NCBI RefSeq assembly: GCF_000153705.1
Contig: NZ_DS022272.1
Span: 2,559,383 to 2,616,697, forward strand
DNA length: 57,315 bases
Source: Fulvimarina pelagi HTCC2506
GTDB taxonomy: Bacteria; Pseudomonadota; Alphaproteobacteria; Rhizobiales; Rhizobiaceae
Reading direction: 5' to 3'
This document shows, piece after piece, positions 9,825 to 18,791 of the stretch. How positions within the stretch are numbered: position 1 is the first letter of the stretch; each line of letters starts with the position of its first letter. The notes under the pieces are model-generated. The model made no database searches. It was not told the origin of the DNA and worked only from the letters and a program-made list of their open reading frames with translations. The position numbers were made by a program, and so were the translations under genes.

Positions 9825-10000
9825 CGTCAATCCCTCCAATCCAATCGGTAGCATCAGTCGAGGTGCCGCCAGATCCCGCAGCCATGAGAGATCTTCGGAA
9901 CATCAAATGCTTATCACGCATTTGAGAGATTGCAAGTTTTAACGATCGATTTTTCAGGCATTTCAAATCTTTAGCTGGCGAACTCTTGCGCCTTCGTCGA

Positions 10001-11017
10001 TTAAAACACGGCGTGGTCGCCGCGTTCGACGGTTGAAATGCCTTCGACGAGTTGGCGATAGAACTCGAAAAGCGTCTCGGTTCCGGTCTCCGGCGTCAGC
10101 TCCGCAGCGTATGTTCTGCTGACCGGATCCAGTACCAGCATAGACTGGGTAGCGTAGTAGTAGCCGATCCGGGCAAGTTCCGCCTTCACTGCAAGACGTG
10201 GGCTCACAACTGACAGCGGCCGCAATCCGCTGGCGATCGAGGACAGGAACCATGTTGGTACTTGCCTGAAAACCGGCCTGCGCCCGAGCATCCGACAAAG
10301 CGCCTCACCCTGTTCGCGTGGGTTGATTGCCGGTCCCGGTCCACCGATCGGGAGTACCCTGTTCCAGAGGGTTTCATCGTAAAGGCATCGCACAATATAG
10401 CGGGCCAAATCGCCATCGCTGATCGGCTTGCAAGCCGTCAGTCGGCCGTCGTCGAATATGATATAGGGCTTGCCTTGCCGCACCCTATCTACCTGTCCAG
10501 ACAGGGACTTGAAGAAGGCCGTAGGTCTGACGATCGAATAGGTGAGGCCGGAAGCAATAAGTTCAGCCTCGAACGCGAGTTTGGCCTTCTGAAAGGCAAG
10601 GAGCGGCTTCTGGACGCAGATCGCCGATAGGAGGACTACCTGTTCGATACCGGCTGCAAGTGCCGCCTTCAGGGCGCTCGAATTCGCTCGGTAGTCGATC
10701 GCCCAGGCATCCTCTGGCGCCCCCGTGCGCGATGCGAGGCAAGTGACCAGTGCGTCGAACGCCTCGCCTTGCAGACCATTTTTTTCGAAGGATGTGGGAT
10801 CGGTCACATCGCCGAAACGCAACTCCGCCCCTTCGAGGCACCGTAAAGTGTCCATAATCTGCGGTTTGCCCAAGCCAGTCTGGCTTCTCACGAAGCAGAC
10901 GACTTCATACCCCTCGTTGATGAGGGCGCGCACCGTTGCGCGACCGATCGTCCCTGTTGCACCAAGCAGCAATACGCGCTTTCCGCGCCGGGATTTTGGG
11001 GTCTGGGCTCCTCGCAT
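10001..11017 (-). CDS. bciA: divinyl (proto)chlorophyllide 8-vinyl-reductase, BciA-like
   Basis: NAD(P)-binding atypical-SDR protein of about 338 residues. With this start the dinucleotide motif GATGTIG lies at residues 19-25, as in BciA. Further BciA-like elements are VVCFVR, FGDVTDP, LSAICVQKPLLAFQKAKLAFE, SIVRPTAFFKSLSGQ, the LTACKPISDGDLA block, LPIGGPGPA, YYYATQSMLVLDP and the C-terminal ERGDHAVF. BciA reduces the C8 vinyl group of divinyl chlorophyllide with NADPH in bacteriochlorophyll synthesis. No other photosynthesis gene is in the window. An in-frame ATG at 11170 gives 51 more residues unlike the family; neither start has a clear ribosome site. A paralogue of other function is possible. 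Confidence 0.8.
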   Translation of the reverse strand: MRGAQTPKSRRGKRVLLLGATGTIGRATVRALINEGYEVVCFVRSQTGLGKPQIMDTLRCLEGAELRFGDVTDPTSFEKNGLQGEAFDALVTCLASRTGAPEDAWAIDYRANSSALKAALAAGIEQVVLLSAICVQKPLLAFQKAKLAFEAELIASGLTYSIVRPTAFFKSLSGQVDRVRQGKPYIIFDDGRLTACKPISDGDLARYIVRCLYDETLWNRVLPIGGPGPAINPREQGEALCRMLGRRPVFRQVPTWFLSSIASGLRPLSVVSPRLAVKAELARIGYYYATQSMLVLDPVSRTYAAELTPETGTETLFEFYRQLVEGISTVERGDHAVF

Positions 11018-11388
11018 TCGGGTACCATGAGCCAAGGTCTGCGTATTTGAAAGAGAGTGCGTGCTCCCGTCGACGTAGACTGCCGACGCGACCGGGATTA
11101 AATGAGTGAGACAGACGACCGATATGCGTTTTGGAATATGCGTCTTGTTCCCGATTGTCGTCCAAGTCATTTGGCCAGTGGGGACGGATCAGAAGCGCAT
11201 GCGCCAGCGGGGCTGAGCGATACACCCGAACTTCCAAAGTTTCTCGCGTGCCGCTGAGCCCATTCGTCGCAGGAGACGCGGCATGTGCCGAACGTCTCTA
11301 GGTTCTCGTCGGAGCCGCACCGGGAGACGGTGGTGCCATCAACGGCGCGGCGGTGCCGAGAATGACTTTGCCAGAGAGGTCCAACATC
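11018..11388. other. divergent intergenic region between bciA-like gene and katG
   Basis: These 371 bp separate divergent genes and should carry both promoters. If the longer bciA start at 11170 were used, the gap would be 218 bp. I see no convincing gene, OxyR-type site or strong hairpin, and would not name a promoter by eye. Confidence 0.35.
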
Positions 11389-13680
11389 ATGAATATCAAA
11401 GCAGATATCCCCAACCGCGGTGAATGCCCCTTCGGCGGTACGCGTATCGGCGGTGCACAGGGGTCGGAACCACAACTCGACCATTGGTGGCCCAACCGGC
11501 TGAAGGTCGAACTGCTGCATCAGGACCCGATTGAAGCGAACCCACTCGGCAAGAGTTTCGATTACGCTAAAGCTTTCAAGACACTCGATCTCGACGAGGT
11601 GAAGAAGGACATCAAAGCCTTTCTGACCTCGTCAGTCGACTGGTGGCCGTCCGATTACGGGAATTACGGCCCGCAGATGATCCGCATGGCGTGGCATTCC
11701 GCCGGCACCTATCGCCGGGCCGATGGCCGTGGCGGGGCGTCCGAAGGCATGCAGCGCTTCGCGCCGATCAACTCGTGGTGGGACAACGGCAATACCGACA
11801 AGTCGCGTCGTCTGCTCTGGCCGATCAAGCAGAAATACGGGGCCGCGCTGTCCTGGGCCGATCTCTACATCCTCGCAGGCAACTGCTCGCTCGAAATCAT
11901 GGGTTTTCCGACCTTTGGCTTCGGCGGCGGGCGCGTCGATGCGTGGGAGCCGGACCGCGCGACCTATTGGGGACCTGAAGGCTGGAACGGCAAGAAGCCC
12001 AGTGAGTCTGCACCCGGTCCACTGGAAGGCCATCCCAACCAGATGGTAACCCGCACACTGAGGTGGGAGGGCGAGCCGAAGGACGAATACTACGATCTGG
12101 AGAACCCGCTCGCAGCCTCGCACCAGTCGTTGATTTACGTCGATCCCGAAGGTCCGAACGGAAACGGTGATCCGATGGATTCTGCCCGTGATATCCGCAC
12201 GACCTTCAGCCGAATGGCGATGAACGACGAAGAGACGGTCGCGCTGATTGCGGGTGGTCACGCCTTCGGCAAATCGCACGGAATGACGCCGCCCGAGGAA
12301 ATCGGTCCGGCTCCGGAAGGCGCCCCGATCGAGGCAATGGGTATGGGCTGGCACAACCCCAAGGGCACCGGCTTTGCCCAATATACGATGACGAACGGGA
12401 TCGAGGGTTCTTGGACGCCGAACCCGACCAAGTGGGACAACGACTACCTGACGAACCTTTTCAAGTTCGAATGGGAGCAAACCAAGTCGCCGGCCGGTGC
12501 TCTCCAGTGGAAGCCAAAGGATCCCAACGCACCGAAGACCCCGGACGCGCACACGGACGAGATGCACCCGCTGATGATGATGACGTCCGACATCGCGCTC
12601 ATCACGGATCCAGAATATCGGAAGGTCTGTGAAAAGTTCTTGAACGACTTTGACGCCTTCACCGACGCATTCTCACGCGCCTGGTTCAAGCTCGTCCATC
12701 GCGACATGGGTCCGAAAGTTCGTTATCTCGGACCAGAAGTACCGGAAGAGGATCTCGACTGGCAGGATCCAATTCCAGATCTCGATCACGAGGTTGTCAA
12801 CGAGTCGGATATAGCGACCCTCAAATCGAAGATGATGAACGCCGGCCTGTCGGTTTCCGATCTGGTCTTCGTGGCTTGGAGTTCGGCGTCCACCTATCGT
12901 GACTCTGACAAGCGCGGCGGTGCGAATGGCGGTCGCATCGCGCTGGAACCGCAGAGCGGTTGGGAGGTCAACGATCCCGGTAGAACCGAGAAGGTACTGA
13001 AAGCACTGCGTTTGATCGCCGACGAGTTCAACGACGCGCAGTCAGGCAACAAGCGAATATCACTTGCCGATGCGGTCGTGCTTGGTGGTTGTGCAGCGGT
13101 CGAGAAGGCAGCGAAGGATGCCGGTGTCGACGTCACCGTTCCGTTCACGCCAGGCCGCATGGACACGACTCAGGAATTGACGAACGTCGAGTTCTTCGAG
13201 TGGCTGCAGCCGGTTTCGGACGGTTTCCGCAACTATCACCGCGAGGATATCGTCTACAACGTACCACCAGAGCAACTCTTCCTCGATCGGGCGATGCTTC
13301 TGTCATTGACTGCTCCGGAATGGACGGCGCTCGTCGGCGGCCTCCGCGTTCTGGACACGAACTGGGACGGCTCCAAGCATGGTGTCTTTACCGACCGGCC
13401 CGGCACGTTGACGAACGATTTCTTCGTCAATCTGACCTCACCGGCGTACACTTGGAAAAAGGCGGACGAGGACGGAATGTCGTTCACTTTGAACGATTTC
13501 AAGACGAACGAAGTGAAGTTCACGGCGACACGCTGTGATTTGATCTTCGGCGCCAATTCCCAGCTTCGCCAAATCGCAGAGGTCTACGGCGCGAACGACG
13601 GACACGATCGATTGGTCAAAGACTTCGTCGCAGCCTGGAACAAGGTGATGATGCTCGACCGATACGATCTTGCAGCCTGA
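11389..13680 (+). CDS. katG: catalase-peroxidase KatG
   Basis: Bifunctional haem enzyme that removes hydrogen peroxide. The 763-residue product has the duplicated class I peroxidase architecture. The distal site is [13 protein letters not shown] with R99, W102 and H103; W102 should form the Trp-Tyr-Met adduct with the Tyr of SLIYVDPEG and the Met of SRMAMND; the proximal histidine is in [10 protein letters not shown]. The degenerate second domain starts near [11 protein letters not shown]. The ATG at 11389 follows AGAGAGGT; a frame-compatible codon at 11353 is less likely. It stands alone, divergent from bciA, with a good terminator. The regulator is not visible. Confidence 0.97.
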   Translation: MNIKADIPNRGECPFGGTRIGGAQGSEPQLDHWWPNRLKVELLHQDPIEANPLGKSFDYAKAFKTLDLDEVKKDIKAFLTSSVDWWPSDYGNYGPQMIRMAWHSAGTYRRADGRGGASEGMQRFAPINSWWDNGNTDKSRRLLWPIKQKYGAALSWADLYILAGNCSLEIMGFPTFGFGGGRVDAWEPDRATYWGPEGWNGKKPSESAPGPLEGHPNQMVTRTLRWEGEPKDEYYDLENPLAASHQSLIYVDPEGPNGNGDPMDSARDIRTTFSRMAMNDEETVALIAGGHAFGKSHGMTPPEEIGPAPEGAPIEAMGMGWHNPKGTGFAQYTMTNGIEGSWTPNPTKWDNDYLTNLFKFEWEQTKSPAGALQWKPKDPNAPKTPDAHTDEMHPLMMMTSDIALITDPEYRKVCEKFLNDFDAFTDAFSRAWFKLVHRDMGPKVRYLGPEVPEEDLDWQDPIPDLDHEVVNESDIATLKSKMMNAGLSVSDLVFVAWSSASTYRDSDKRGGANGGRIALEPQSGWEVNDPGRTEKVLKALRLIADEFNDAQSGNKRISLADAVVLGGCAAVEKAAKDAGVDVTVPFTPGRMDTTQELTNVEFFEWLQPVSDGFRNYHREDIVYNVPPEQLFLDRAMLLSLTAPEWTALVGGLRVLDTNWDGSKHGVFTDRPGTLTNDFFVNLTSPAYTWKKADEDGMSFTLNDFKTNEVKFTATRCDLIFGANSQLRQIAEVYGANDGHDRLVKDFVAAWNKVMMLDRYDLAA

Positions 13681-14132
13681 CATGACACCAGCATCGGGCG
13701 GTACAAGCGCATCGCCCGATGCCTTCCTTTCAGGAACGACGATGAGCATGCGATTTTTGCGTCAGCTCGTCGAATTGAAGCCTCTCAGAGGATGACTGGG
13801 CGCGGGCGACTTTCTGCAGTGCCATTCGAGGCTTGCCGCGTGGGCCTTTGACGCAAACGTCGACGACAGAAGGCGCCGCGAGCATATCAGCCGCGCCTTT
13901 TGGAAGACGAAATTGCCGCGTTCGCGCGCTGCGGTATGTCGAAGAGGAACGTGCGAATTCCAGGGTATGCTGGCAAGTGCGAGTCCAGCTATTCGGATCT
14001 GCCGCCGTCCGCTTCGATGTTGCGCGTGTTCGGCGCTATATTTCAAATAAAGGATCAGAAAGAGAGACCGAGGCGGTGAGCATCGGCAGAATGCGCGCGA
14101 GGACACGTAGGTGAACCGGACGAAGAGCTCGG
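13681..14132. other. 452-bp gap between katG and the DUF294 gene
   Basis: The first 50 bp hold the katG terminator. The remaining ~400 bp have no supported gene: open frames there are short and lack ribosome sites. An AT-richer stretch near 14037-14066 may be the promoter of the following gene, but I could not identify clear -35/-10 elements. Confidence 0.4.
13691..13728 (+). terminator. katG Rho-independent-type terminator
   Basis: GCATCGGGCG (13691-13700) pairs perfectly with CGCCCGATGC (13713-13722) around a 12-nt loop, followed by CTTCCTTTC. It lies 10 bp after the katG stop codon. The stem is strong and the T-rich tail modest. Confidence 0.75.
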
Positions 14133-15956
14133 ATGACAGTCTCAACTGAAGCGATCGTGCATTTTCTCGAAGGGCTCCACCCTTACGCCGATCTCAGTGC
14201 CGAAGTCCGAAAGGTCGTCGCCAGCGGCATGGGCGTAAAGACCGTTCCGGCTGGCGGGTCGATCTTCTTCCTCGACGAAGAGCTCGAAGGGCTCTTCGTC
14301 GTCTGGTCCGGAGAGGTGGAGATCGTCAACGAGCACGGCGCCCCGGTTTCGCTGCTCGGGCGGCGCAACTCCTTCGGTGAGCGCGGGCTACTCGAAGATG
14401 GGCGGGCGCTGACCGAGGCCAGGGCGATCACCGAAACGATGCTTCTCGTTCTGCCGGCACCGATGTTCGCCCAGCTGATCGCCGATCACGAGCCTTTTCG
14501 CGCCTTCTTCTCCCGCACTCCGCGCGAGAGACCGCCCCAACGAACATTAGCCAATACGCGCATCGAAGAACTCATGGTTCGAGGGCCTATCACCTGCGCA
14601 CCGGACGATACGGTTCAGGAAGCCGCACGGCGGATGCGAAAGCACGGAATTTCTTCGCTCTGCATGACCGAACACGGCAAACTGACCGGCATCGTCACGA
14701 TGCGCGATCTCTCCGGCAAGGTTGTAGCAGAGGGCCTTTCACCGGCGACGCCGGTCTCCGACATAGTGACGCGCAATCCCGTGACGCTCGAACCCTCCAT
14801 GCTTGGTTCGGACGTGCTTCACACCATGGTCGAACGGGGCATCGGGCATTTGCCGATCTGCGAGTTCGGCGAACTCGTGGGTATCGTCACTCAGACGAAT
14901 CTCACGCGCTGGCAGGCCGATAGCTCCGCCGATTTCGTCTCGGCCGTAGCGAGCGCGCCAAGTGTCGATCAGATGGCGGAGATCGCGCGGAAGATACCGA
15001 ACCTCCTTGTCAGTCTCGTTGCCGCCGGCCACAGACACGAGGTCACGACGCGCCTGATCACTGATATTGCCGACGCGATCACCAGGCGGCTCATAAGGCT
15101 GGCACATCATGAGCTCGGAGATGCCCCCGCAGCATACTGCTGGGCCGCTTGCGGCAGCCAGGGCCGTCAGGAGCAGACCGGCCTCTCCGATCAAGACAAC
15201 TGCCTCATAATTGCCGATGACGCCGGACCCGAGGCGATGGGGTGGTTCGAGGACTTCGCTCGCTTCGTCTGCGACGGGCTCAACGCCTGCGGTTATTTCT
15301 ATTGTCCGGGCGAGATGATGGCGACGAATTCCCAGTGGCGCCAAAAGGTCGGCGTCTGGCGTGCCTATTTTGACAAGTGGATCGCTCGGCCCGACCCGAT
15401 GGCCCAGATGCTAGCCTCGGTAATGTTCGATCTCCGCCCGATCGGCGGCGATTCTGCACTCTTCGATGCTCTCCAACACGACACATTGGAGGCCGCCTCA
15501 AAGAACTCGATTTTCGTTAAACACATGACAGCGAACGCGCTTAAACACCAACCGCCGCTCGGCCTGTTCCGCGGCTTTGCGACCATCCGCTCCGGCGAAC
15601 ACAAAAACACACTCGATTTGAAGCACAACGGTGTCGTGCCCGTAACAGACCTCGCACGCATTTATGCCATCCGCGGACGGCTCGCCCCGGTCAACACCCG
15701 CGCCCGGCTGGAGGCGGCACGCGCAGCCAAGGTCGTCTCCCAGCGCGACGGGCAGGCGCTATTGGATGCTTTCGATCTGATCGCGCAGACACGGCTCGAA
15801 CATCAGGTTCGGCGCGTGAAGGGCGGCGAAAGCCCGGATAATTTCATGGAGCCCTGGCGGTTATCCGATTTCGAAAGATCGCATCTCCGCAATGCTTTCG
15901 TCGTAATCAAGGGCCTGCAGTCGGCGATAGGCCACCGGCTCGGTCCCCTGGCGTAG
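14133..15956 (+). CDS. CNMP - CBS pair - DUF294 nucleotidyltransferase-like protein
   Basis: A 607-residue modular signalling protein. Residues 1-130 form a cyclic-nucleotide-binding beta-roll whose phosphate cassette (FGERGLLEDGRALTEARA) lacks the usual Arg-Ser, so binding may be weak. Residues 140-262 hold two CBS domains (VTMRDLSGKV, IVTQTNLTRW), normally adenylate sensors. A nucleotidyltransferase-like domain at about 285-430 has G341-S342, R345, E347 and D353-x-D355, the DUF294/GlnE-type metal site. A helical domain follows. It is followed after 48 bp by a DnaQ-type exonuclease; in many proteobacteria this pair sits with a sodium/acetate-type symporter, absent here. The target of nucleotidyl transfer is unknown. 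Confidence 0.88.
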   Translation: MTVSTEAIVHFLEGLHPYADLSAEVRKVVASGMGVKTVPAGGSIFFLDEELEGLFVVWSGEVEIVNEHGAPVSLLGRRNSFGERGLLEDGRALTEARAITETMLLVLPAPMFAQLIADHEPFRAFFSRTPRERPPQRTLANTRIEELMVRGPITCAPDDTVQEAARRMRKHGISSLCMTEHGKLTGIVTMRDLSGKVVAEGLSPATPVSDIVTRNPVTLEPSMLGSDVLHTMVERGIGHLPICEFGELVGIVTQTNLTRWQADSSADFVSAVASAPSVDQMAEIARKIPNLLVSLVAAGHRHEVTTRLITDIADAITRRLIRLAHHELGDAPAAYCWAACGSQGRQEQTGLSDQDNCLIIADDAGPEAMGWFEDFARFVCDGLNACGYFYCPGEMMATNSQWRQKVGVWRAYFDKWIARPDPMAQMLASVMFDLRPIGGDSALFDALQHDTLEAASKNSIFVKHMTANALKHQPPLGLFRGFATIRSGEHKNTLDLKHNGVVPVTDLARIYAIRGRLAPVNTRARLEAARAAKVVSQRDGQALLDAFDLIAQTRLEHQVRRVKGGESPDNFMEPWRLSDFERSHLRNAFVVIKGLQSAIGHRLGPLA

Positions 15957-16004
15957 GTCGGCAATGGCAAAGTTAAGTCACAGCTACGACAAGGGAGGCG
16001 GTCG

Positions 16005-17405
16005 ATGAAGGCGGTTTCCGTGCGCCTTCGTGTCTTTCTGCTTTTTTCGGCGCTCGCCGTTGCCTGTGTCGCTGCTGTCGGTGTCGCTTTCGGTTCGGGT
16101 GTCTATCGCGGCGTTGTGCCGATCGATAGCGTCGTCGGCCCACTCATCATCGCGGGATTTCTACTGCTCGGCCTCGTCATGTCCGCCTGGTTCGCCTTCG
16201 ACAAGTATATCGCTCGGCCGATAGATCGGCTTGCGGCGGAGATGCGCGTGCGGGCCCATTGCAACACATCCCACGAGATCGACCTTGCCGAGACGCACTA
16301 TCTCGGAGACCTCGCCCATGCGGCCGACGCGGTAACCCGCAGACTCGGCGAGGCGACCTTCGAGACGGCCGGAACAGTCGCACGCGAAACGGCCCGGCTG
16401 GAGGTAGAGCGGCAGCGTCTCACCGCTTGCCTCACGGAGATACCCGTCGCGACAATCGTCGTTAGTGCAACCGATAAAATCGTGCTCTACGACGGTCAGG
16501 CCGCTGAAATTCTCGCACAGACCGCAACCCCGCGCCTGAATGCGCCAATCTCGGATTATTTCGAAGAGTCGGCGTTGGGGAGAGCCAAGCAGGCGCTTGC
16601 GAATGACGGCAATGAAATCGCTTTTGACCTTTCGGACATCGGCCAAAGCATTACTCATTCGGCGGTGATGCGTTCGTTCGCCGATGGCGGCTATCTTCTG
16701 GCTTTCCAGACTGCGAATATTCGGCTTGCGCCAGATGCCGCCCGACCGCTGGTCTACGATTTCTCGCTGCTCGATCGGGAGCCGCCGCCCAGCCTGATAG
16801 ACTGTCCCCTACGCGATCTCGTGTATTGCGTCTTCGATACCGAGACGACCGGGCTCATCCCACATCGGGACGAGATCGTGCAGATCGGCGCGATCCGCAT
16901 CGTCGACGGCAAGCTCGTGGAGGGCGAGACGTTCGACACGCTTGTCGACCCGGGCGGCCCGATCCCGCGCGCCTCCTCGAAGATTCACGGCATCACGGAC
17001 AAAATGGTGATGGGGCAACCACGGATCGCCGAGGCCGGACGCCGTTTCTTCGAATTTTCGAAGGAGTCGGTGCTGGTAGCCCACAATGCTCCCTTCGACA
17101 TGAGCTTCCTGCGCCGTCACGAAAAAGCGATGGGCGTCGCTTTCGACCATCCGATCGTCGATACGGTCCTCGTTTCGGCGATAATCTTCGGAACGACCGA
17201 ACGACATATGCTGGATGTGGTCTGCGAGCGTTTGGGAATACGGATCGAGAAAAAAGACCGGCACACGGCGCTCGGCGATGCACGCGTTACCGCCGAGGCG
17301 ATGAAGCGCATGCTTCCACTTCTCGAAGCCCGCGGCATCAAGACATTCGGCAAACTCATTGCTGAGACCCGCAAGCGCGGAAGGCTCGTCGCCGATCTCA
17401 ACTGA
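16005..17405 (+). CDS. membrane-anchored 3'-5' exonuclease (DnaQ/PolC-epsilon type)
   Basis: A 466-residue protein with two N-terminal transmembrane segments (about 7-30 and 43-64), a linker rich in charged helices (66-145), a PAS-like stretch (about 140-240) and a C-terminal DEDDh exonuclease. The exonuclease keeps all catalytic residues: D278-x-E280 in FDTETTGL, D365 in HNAPFD, H420 and D425 in HTALGDA. The membrane anchor argues against a replicative proofreading role; this subfamily usually accompanies the DUF294 protein, as here. The ATG at 16005 has an excellent AGGGAGG site. The natural substrate could be RNA, DNA or a signalling nucleotide; nothing in the sequence decides. Confidence 0.87.
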   Translation: MKAVSVRLRVFLLFSALAVACVAAVGVAFGSGVYRGVVPIDSVVGPLIIAGFLLLGLVMSAWFAFDKYIARPIDRLAAEMRVRAHCNTSHEIDLAETHYLGDLAHAADAVTRRLGEATFETAGTVARETARLEVERQRLTACLTEIPVATIVVSATDKIVLYDGQAAEILAQTATPRLNAPISDYFEESALGRAKQALANDGNEIAFDLSDIGQSITHSAVMRSFADGGYLLAFQTANIRLAPDAARPLVYDFSLLDREPPPSLIDCPLRDLVYCVFDTETTGLIPHRDEIVQIGAIRIVDGKLVEGETFDTLVDPGGPIPRASSKIHGITDKMVMGQPRIAEAGRRFFEFSKESVLVAHNAPFDMSFLRRHEKAMGVAFDHPIVDTVLVSAIIFGTTERHMLDVVCERLGIRIEKKDRHTALGDARVTAEAMKRMLPLLEARGIKTFGKLIAETRKRGRLVADLN

Positions 17406-17458
17406 TCGCAGGCCTGCCCATCGCGTTTCTGAAGTGACGAGGTTCGGACGTCCCATAC

Positions 17459-17486
17459 AAAAGCCCCCGGCCATAGTGACCGAGGG
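17459..17486 (-). terminator. terminator of the small Tyr/Lys-rich protein gene
   Basis: On the minus strand CCCTCGG (17486-17480) pairs with CCGGGGG (17470-17464), with one U-G pair, and is followed by CTTTTG. It lies 30 bp past the stop codon of the small exported gene and would also face the converging exonuclease gene. Confidence 0.6.
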
Positions 17487-17516
17487 TCCATGTGTTTGTC
17501 CCATGCGAGGGTCGGC

Positions 17517-17738
17517 TCAGTAGCAGACCTTGATGCGTTTCCATCTGTAGAGCTTCTTGCCCCACCTGTTGTAGCCGACGAAGATCTTCTTCTTCTCCCA
17601 GTGGCACTTCTTGTAGCTGTAGGAGTGGCTGTAGCCTTTGCCATAGCCCTTGCCGTAGTATCCGGCCTGAGCGCTCGGCATGGCGATTGTGGCCGTCATG
17701 GCGAGGGTTGCGAGGGTGAGGATGGTCTTGCGGATCAT
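17517..17738 (-). CDS. small exported Tyr/Gly/Lys-rich basic protein
   Basis: A 73-residue precursor with a textbook signal peptide (MIRKTILTLATLAMTATIAMPSAQA, cleavage about 25/26). The mature 48 residues are strongly basic and aromatic: by hand count 11 Lys and 9 Tyr, with GYYGKGYGKG repeats at the start and two cysteines (KKCHWEK and the penultimate residue) that could form one disulfide. I recognise no named family. The ATG at 17738 is fixed by AAAGGAACC. The promoter holds a near-perfect CRP box, a -10-like element and a 5'-UTR hairpin shared with the SH3/MliC gene at 21316-21957. Such proteins may bind polyanions (LPS, nucleic acid) or be antimicrobial; that is speculation. Confidence 0.78.
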   Translation of the reverse strand: MIRKTILTLATLAMTATIAMPSAQAGYYGKGYGKGYSHSYSYKKCHWEKKKIFVGYNRWGKKLYRWKRIKVCY

Positions 17739-17759
17739 GACTGGTTCCTTTCCGGTTTG

Positions 17760-17776
17760 GGCGGGCATTTCCCGCC
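17760..17776 (-). other. 5'-UTR hairpin of the small basic protein mRNA
   Basis: GGCGGG (17760-17765) and CCCGCC (17771-17776) form a 6-bp stem with a 5-nt loop reading AAATG on the coding (minus) strand. It lies in the leader, about 15 nt after the putative -10 element and 20 nt before the start codon. A similar hairpin, also with an AAATG-containing loop, occurs upstream of the SH3/MliC gene. A 5' stem of this kind often stabilises mRNA. Confidence 0.6.
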
Positions 17777-17790
17777 GACAGGAATGAACC

Positions 17791-17829
17791 TATCGATCCG
17801 ACATTCTGGCCTCAGTGATCCCGGTCACA
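17791..17829 (-). promoter_or_regulatory. CRP box and -10-like element upstream of the small basic protein gene
   Basis: The plus strand reads AGTGA (17814-17818), TCCCGG, TCACA (17825-17829): nine of ten positions of the TGTGA-N6-TCACA consensus for cAMP-CRP. A candidate -10 element, TCGATA or CGATAG on the minus strand, lies at 17791-17797. It starts 30.5 bp from the box centre, which fits a class II CRP-activated promoter. The same box and spacing are repeated at 22012-22050. Confidence 0.75.
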
Positions 17830-17863
17830 GGGCGGACAGGTCCGGCAATAGATCTCGATTAAC

Positions 17864-18574
17864 TCACTCCTGCGCAGCCAGAAGCTCCAGCGCGCCGCGG
17901 TCTGAAACGACCAGCCAGCCGTCCTTCAGTTCGACGACGCCGCGGCGTTCCCAGCCCTTGAGACAGCGGTTCACCGGTTCGCGGCCGCTGCCGATCATCT
18001 GGGCCATCTCGGTCTGTGAGAGCGAGAGGCGCTGGATACCCTTGCGGCCGGTGCGGTTCGGGCCGTCGAGGATGCGCAGAAGCGCGCGGGCAAGCCGGGT
18101 GGAGATGTCGAGAAAAGCAAGTTCGGCCATCCGCTCGTCGGAGCGGCGGATCCGGGCGCAGAGGAGTTCGAGCAGCTTGAGCGCACTCTCCGGATAGGCC
18201 TTCAGCACCTTCATCACGTCGCGGCGCTCCAGCACCAAGAGGGTGACATTGGTAAGCGCGCGAGCATCGGCCGAGCGTTCCCCGCCGTCGAGGAGCGCGA
18301 TCTCGCCGAAGACCTCGTCAGTGTGAAGATCGGCGAGCACCACCTCGCGCGCATTGGGGGTCACCAGCGAAATCCGCACCTGTCCAGTGACGATCGCCAT
18401 CATTGCACGTCCCTCGTCTCCGGCCGCGAAGATCGGATCGCCGGCGCCGTGGGTGCGCGTGAAGGCATAGGTCGACAGATCCCGCCGCGCCGCGGGCTCG
18501 AGCGCCTGGAAGAGAAGCGTCTTCGAGAGGCTTTTTTCCCTGGCGCCGAGGTCTTCGCTCGCTGTCCCCGTCAT
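17864..18574 (-). CDS. Crp/Fnr-family cAMP-responsive transcription regulator
   Basis: A 236-residue Crp-type activator. The N-terminal beta-roll has the cAMP phosphate cassette FGEIALLDGGERSADARA near residues 89-106 with G90-E91 and R100-S101, the residues that contact cAMP in E. coli CRP. The C-terminal winged helix has LSQTEMAQMIGSGREPVNRCL; R198, E199 and R203 align with the E. coli residues (Arg180, Glu181, Arg185) that read TGTGA. No FNR-type cysteines are present. The ATG at 18574 follows AAAGGG; an ATG at 18613 is a weaker option. It is divergent from the FecR-cyclase operon, and CRP boxes flank the block, so I infer it acts on them. Confidence 0.9.
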   Translation of the reverse strand: MTGTASEDLGAREKSLSKTLLFQALEPAARRDLSTYAFTRTHGAGDPIFAAGDEGRAMMAIVTGQVRISLVTPNAREVVLADLHTDEVFGEIALLDGGERSADARALTNVTLLVLERRDVMKVLKAYPESALKLLELLCARIRRSDERMAELAFLDISTRLARALLRILDGPNRTGRKGIQRLSLSQTEMAQMIGSGREPVNRCLKGWERRGVVELKDGWLVVSDRGALELLAAQE

Positions 18575-18791
18575 GGCACGCCCTTTCGCTTGCGAACTCG
18601 TCGTTCCGAACATACCCGATTAAAGGCTTGCGGCATCCGTTTTCGCCGACGCGATCTGCCCCCTGAAAAGCGGGCCCGTTCCAGCCTTTCGCAACGGCAG
18701 CACAATGCCTATGGTCGTCCGGGGAAGTCGGTTGGAAAGCTTATGCGGGCCCTGCGTTCGGCGGCGCTTCGCCCATCAGGAGACGCGATCG

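Noticed and set aside
11018-11170. A longer N-terminus for the bciA-like protein
   Set aside because: The extra 51 residues (including ICLT-like and Ser/Thr-rich stretches) look non-coding and would push the GATGTIG motif far from its usual position. Kept only as an alternative.
11632-12567. A 311-codon minus-strand frame inside katG
   Set aside because: It is opposite the peroxidase active-site region of katG and has no family resemblance.
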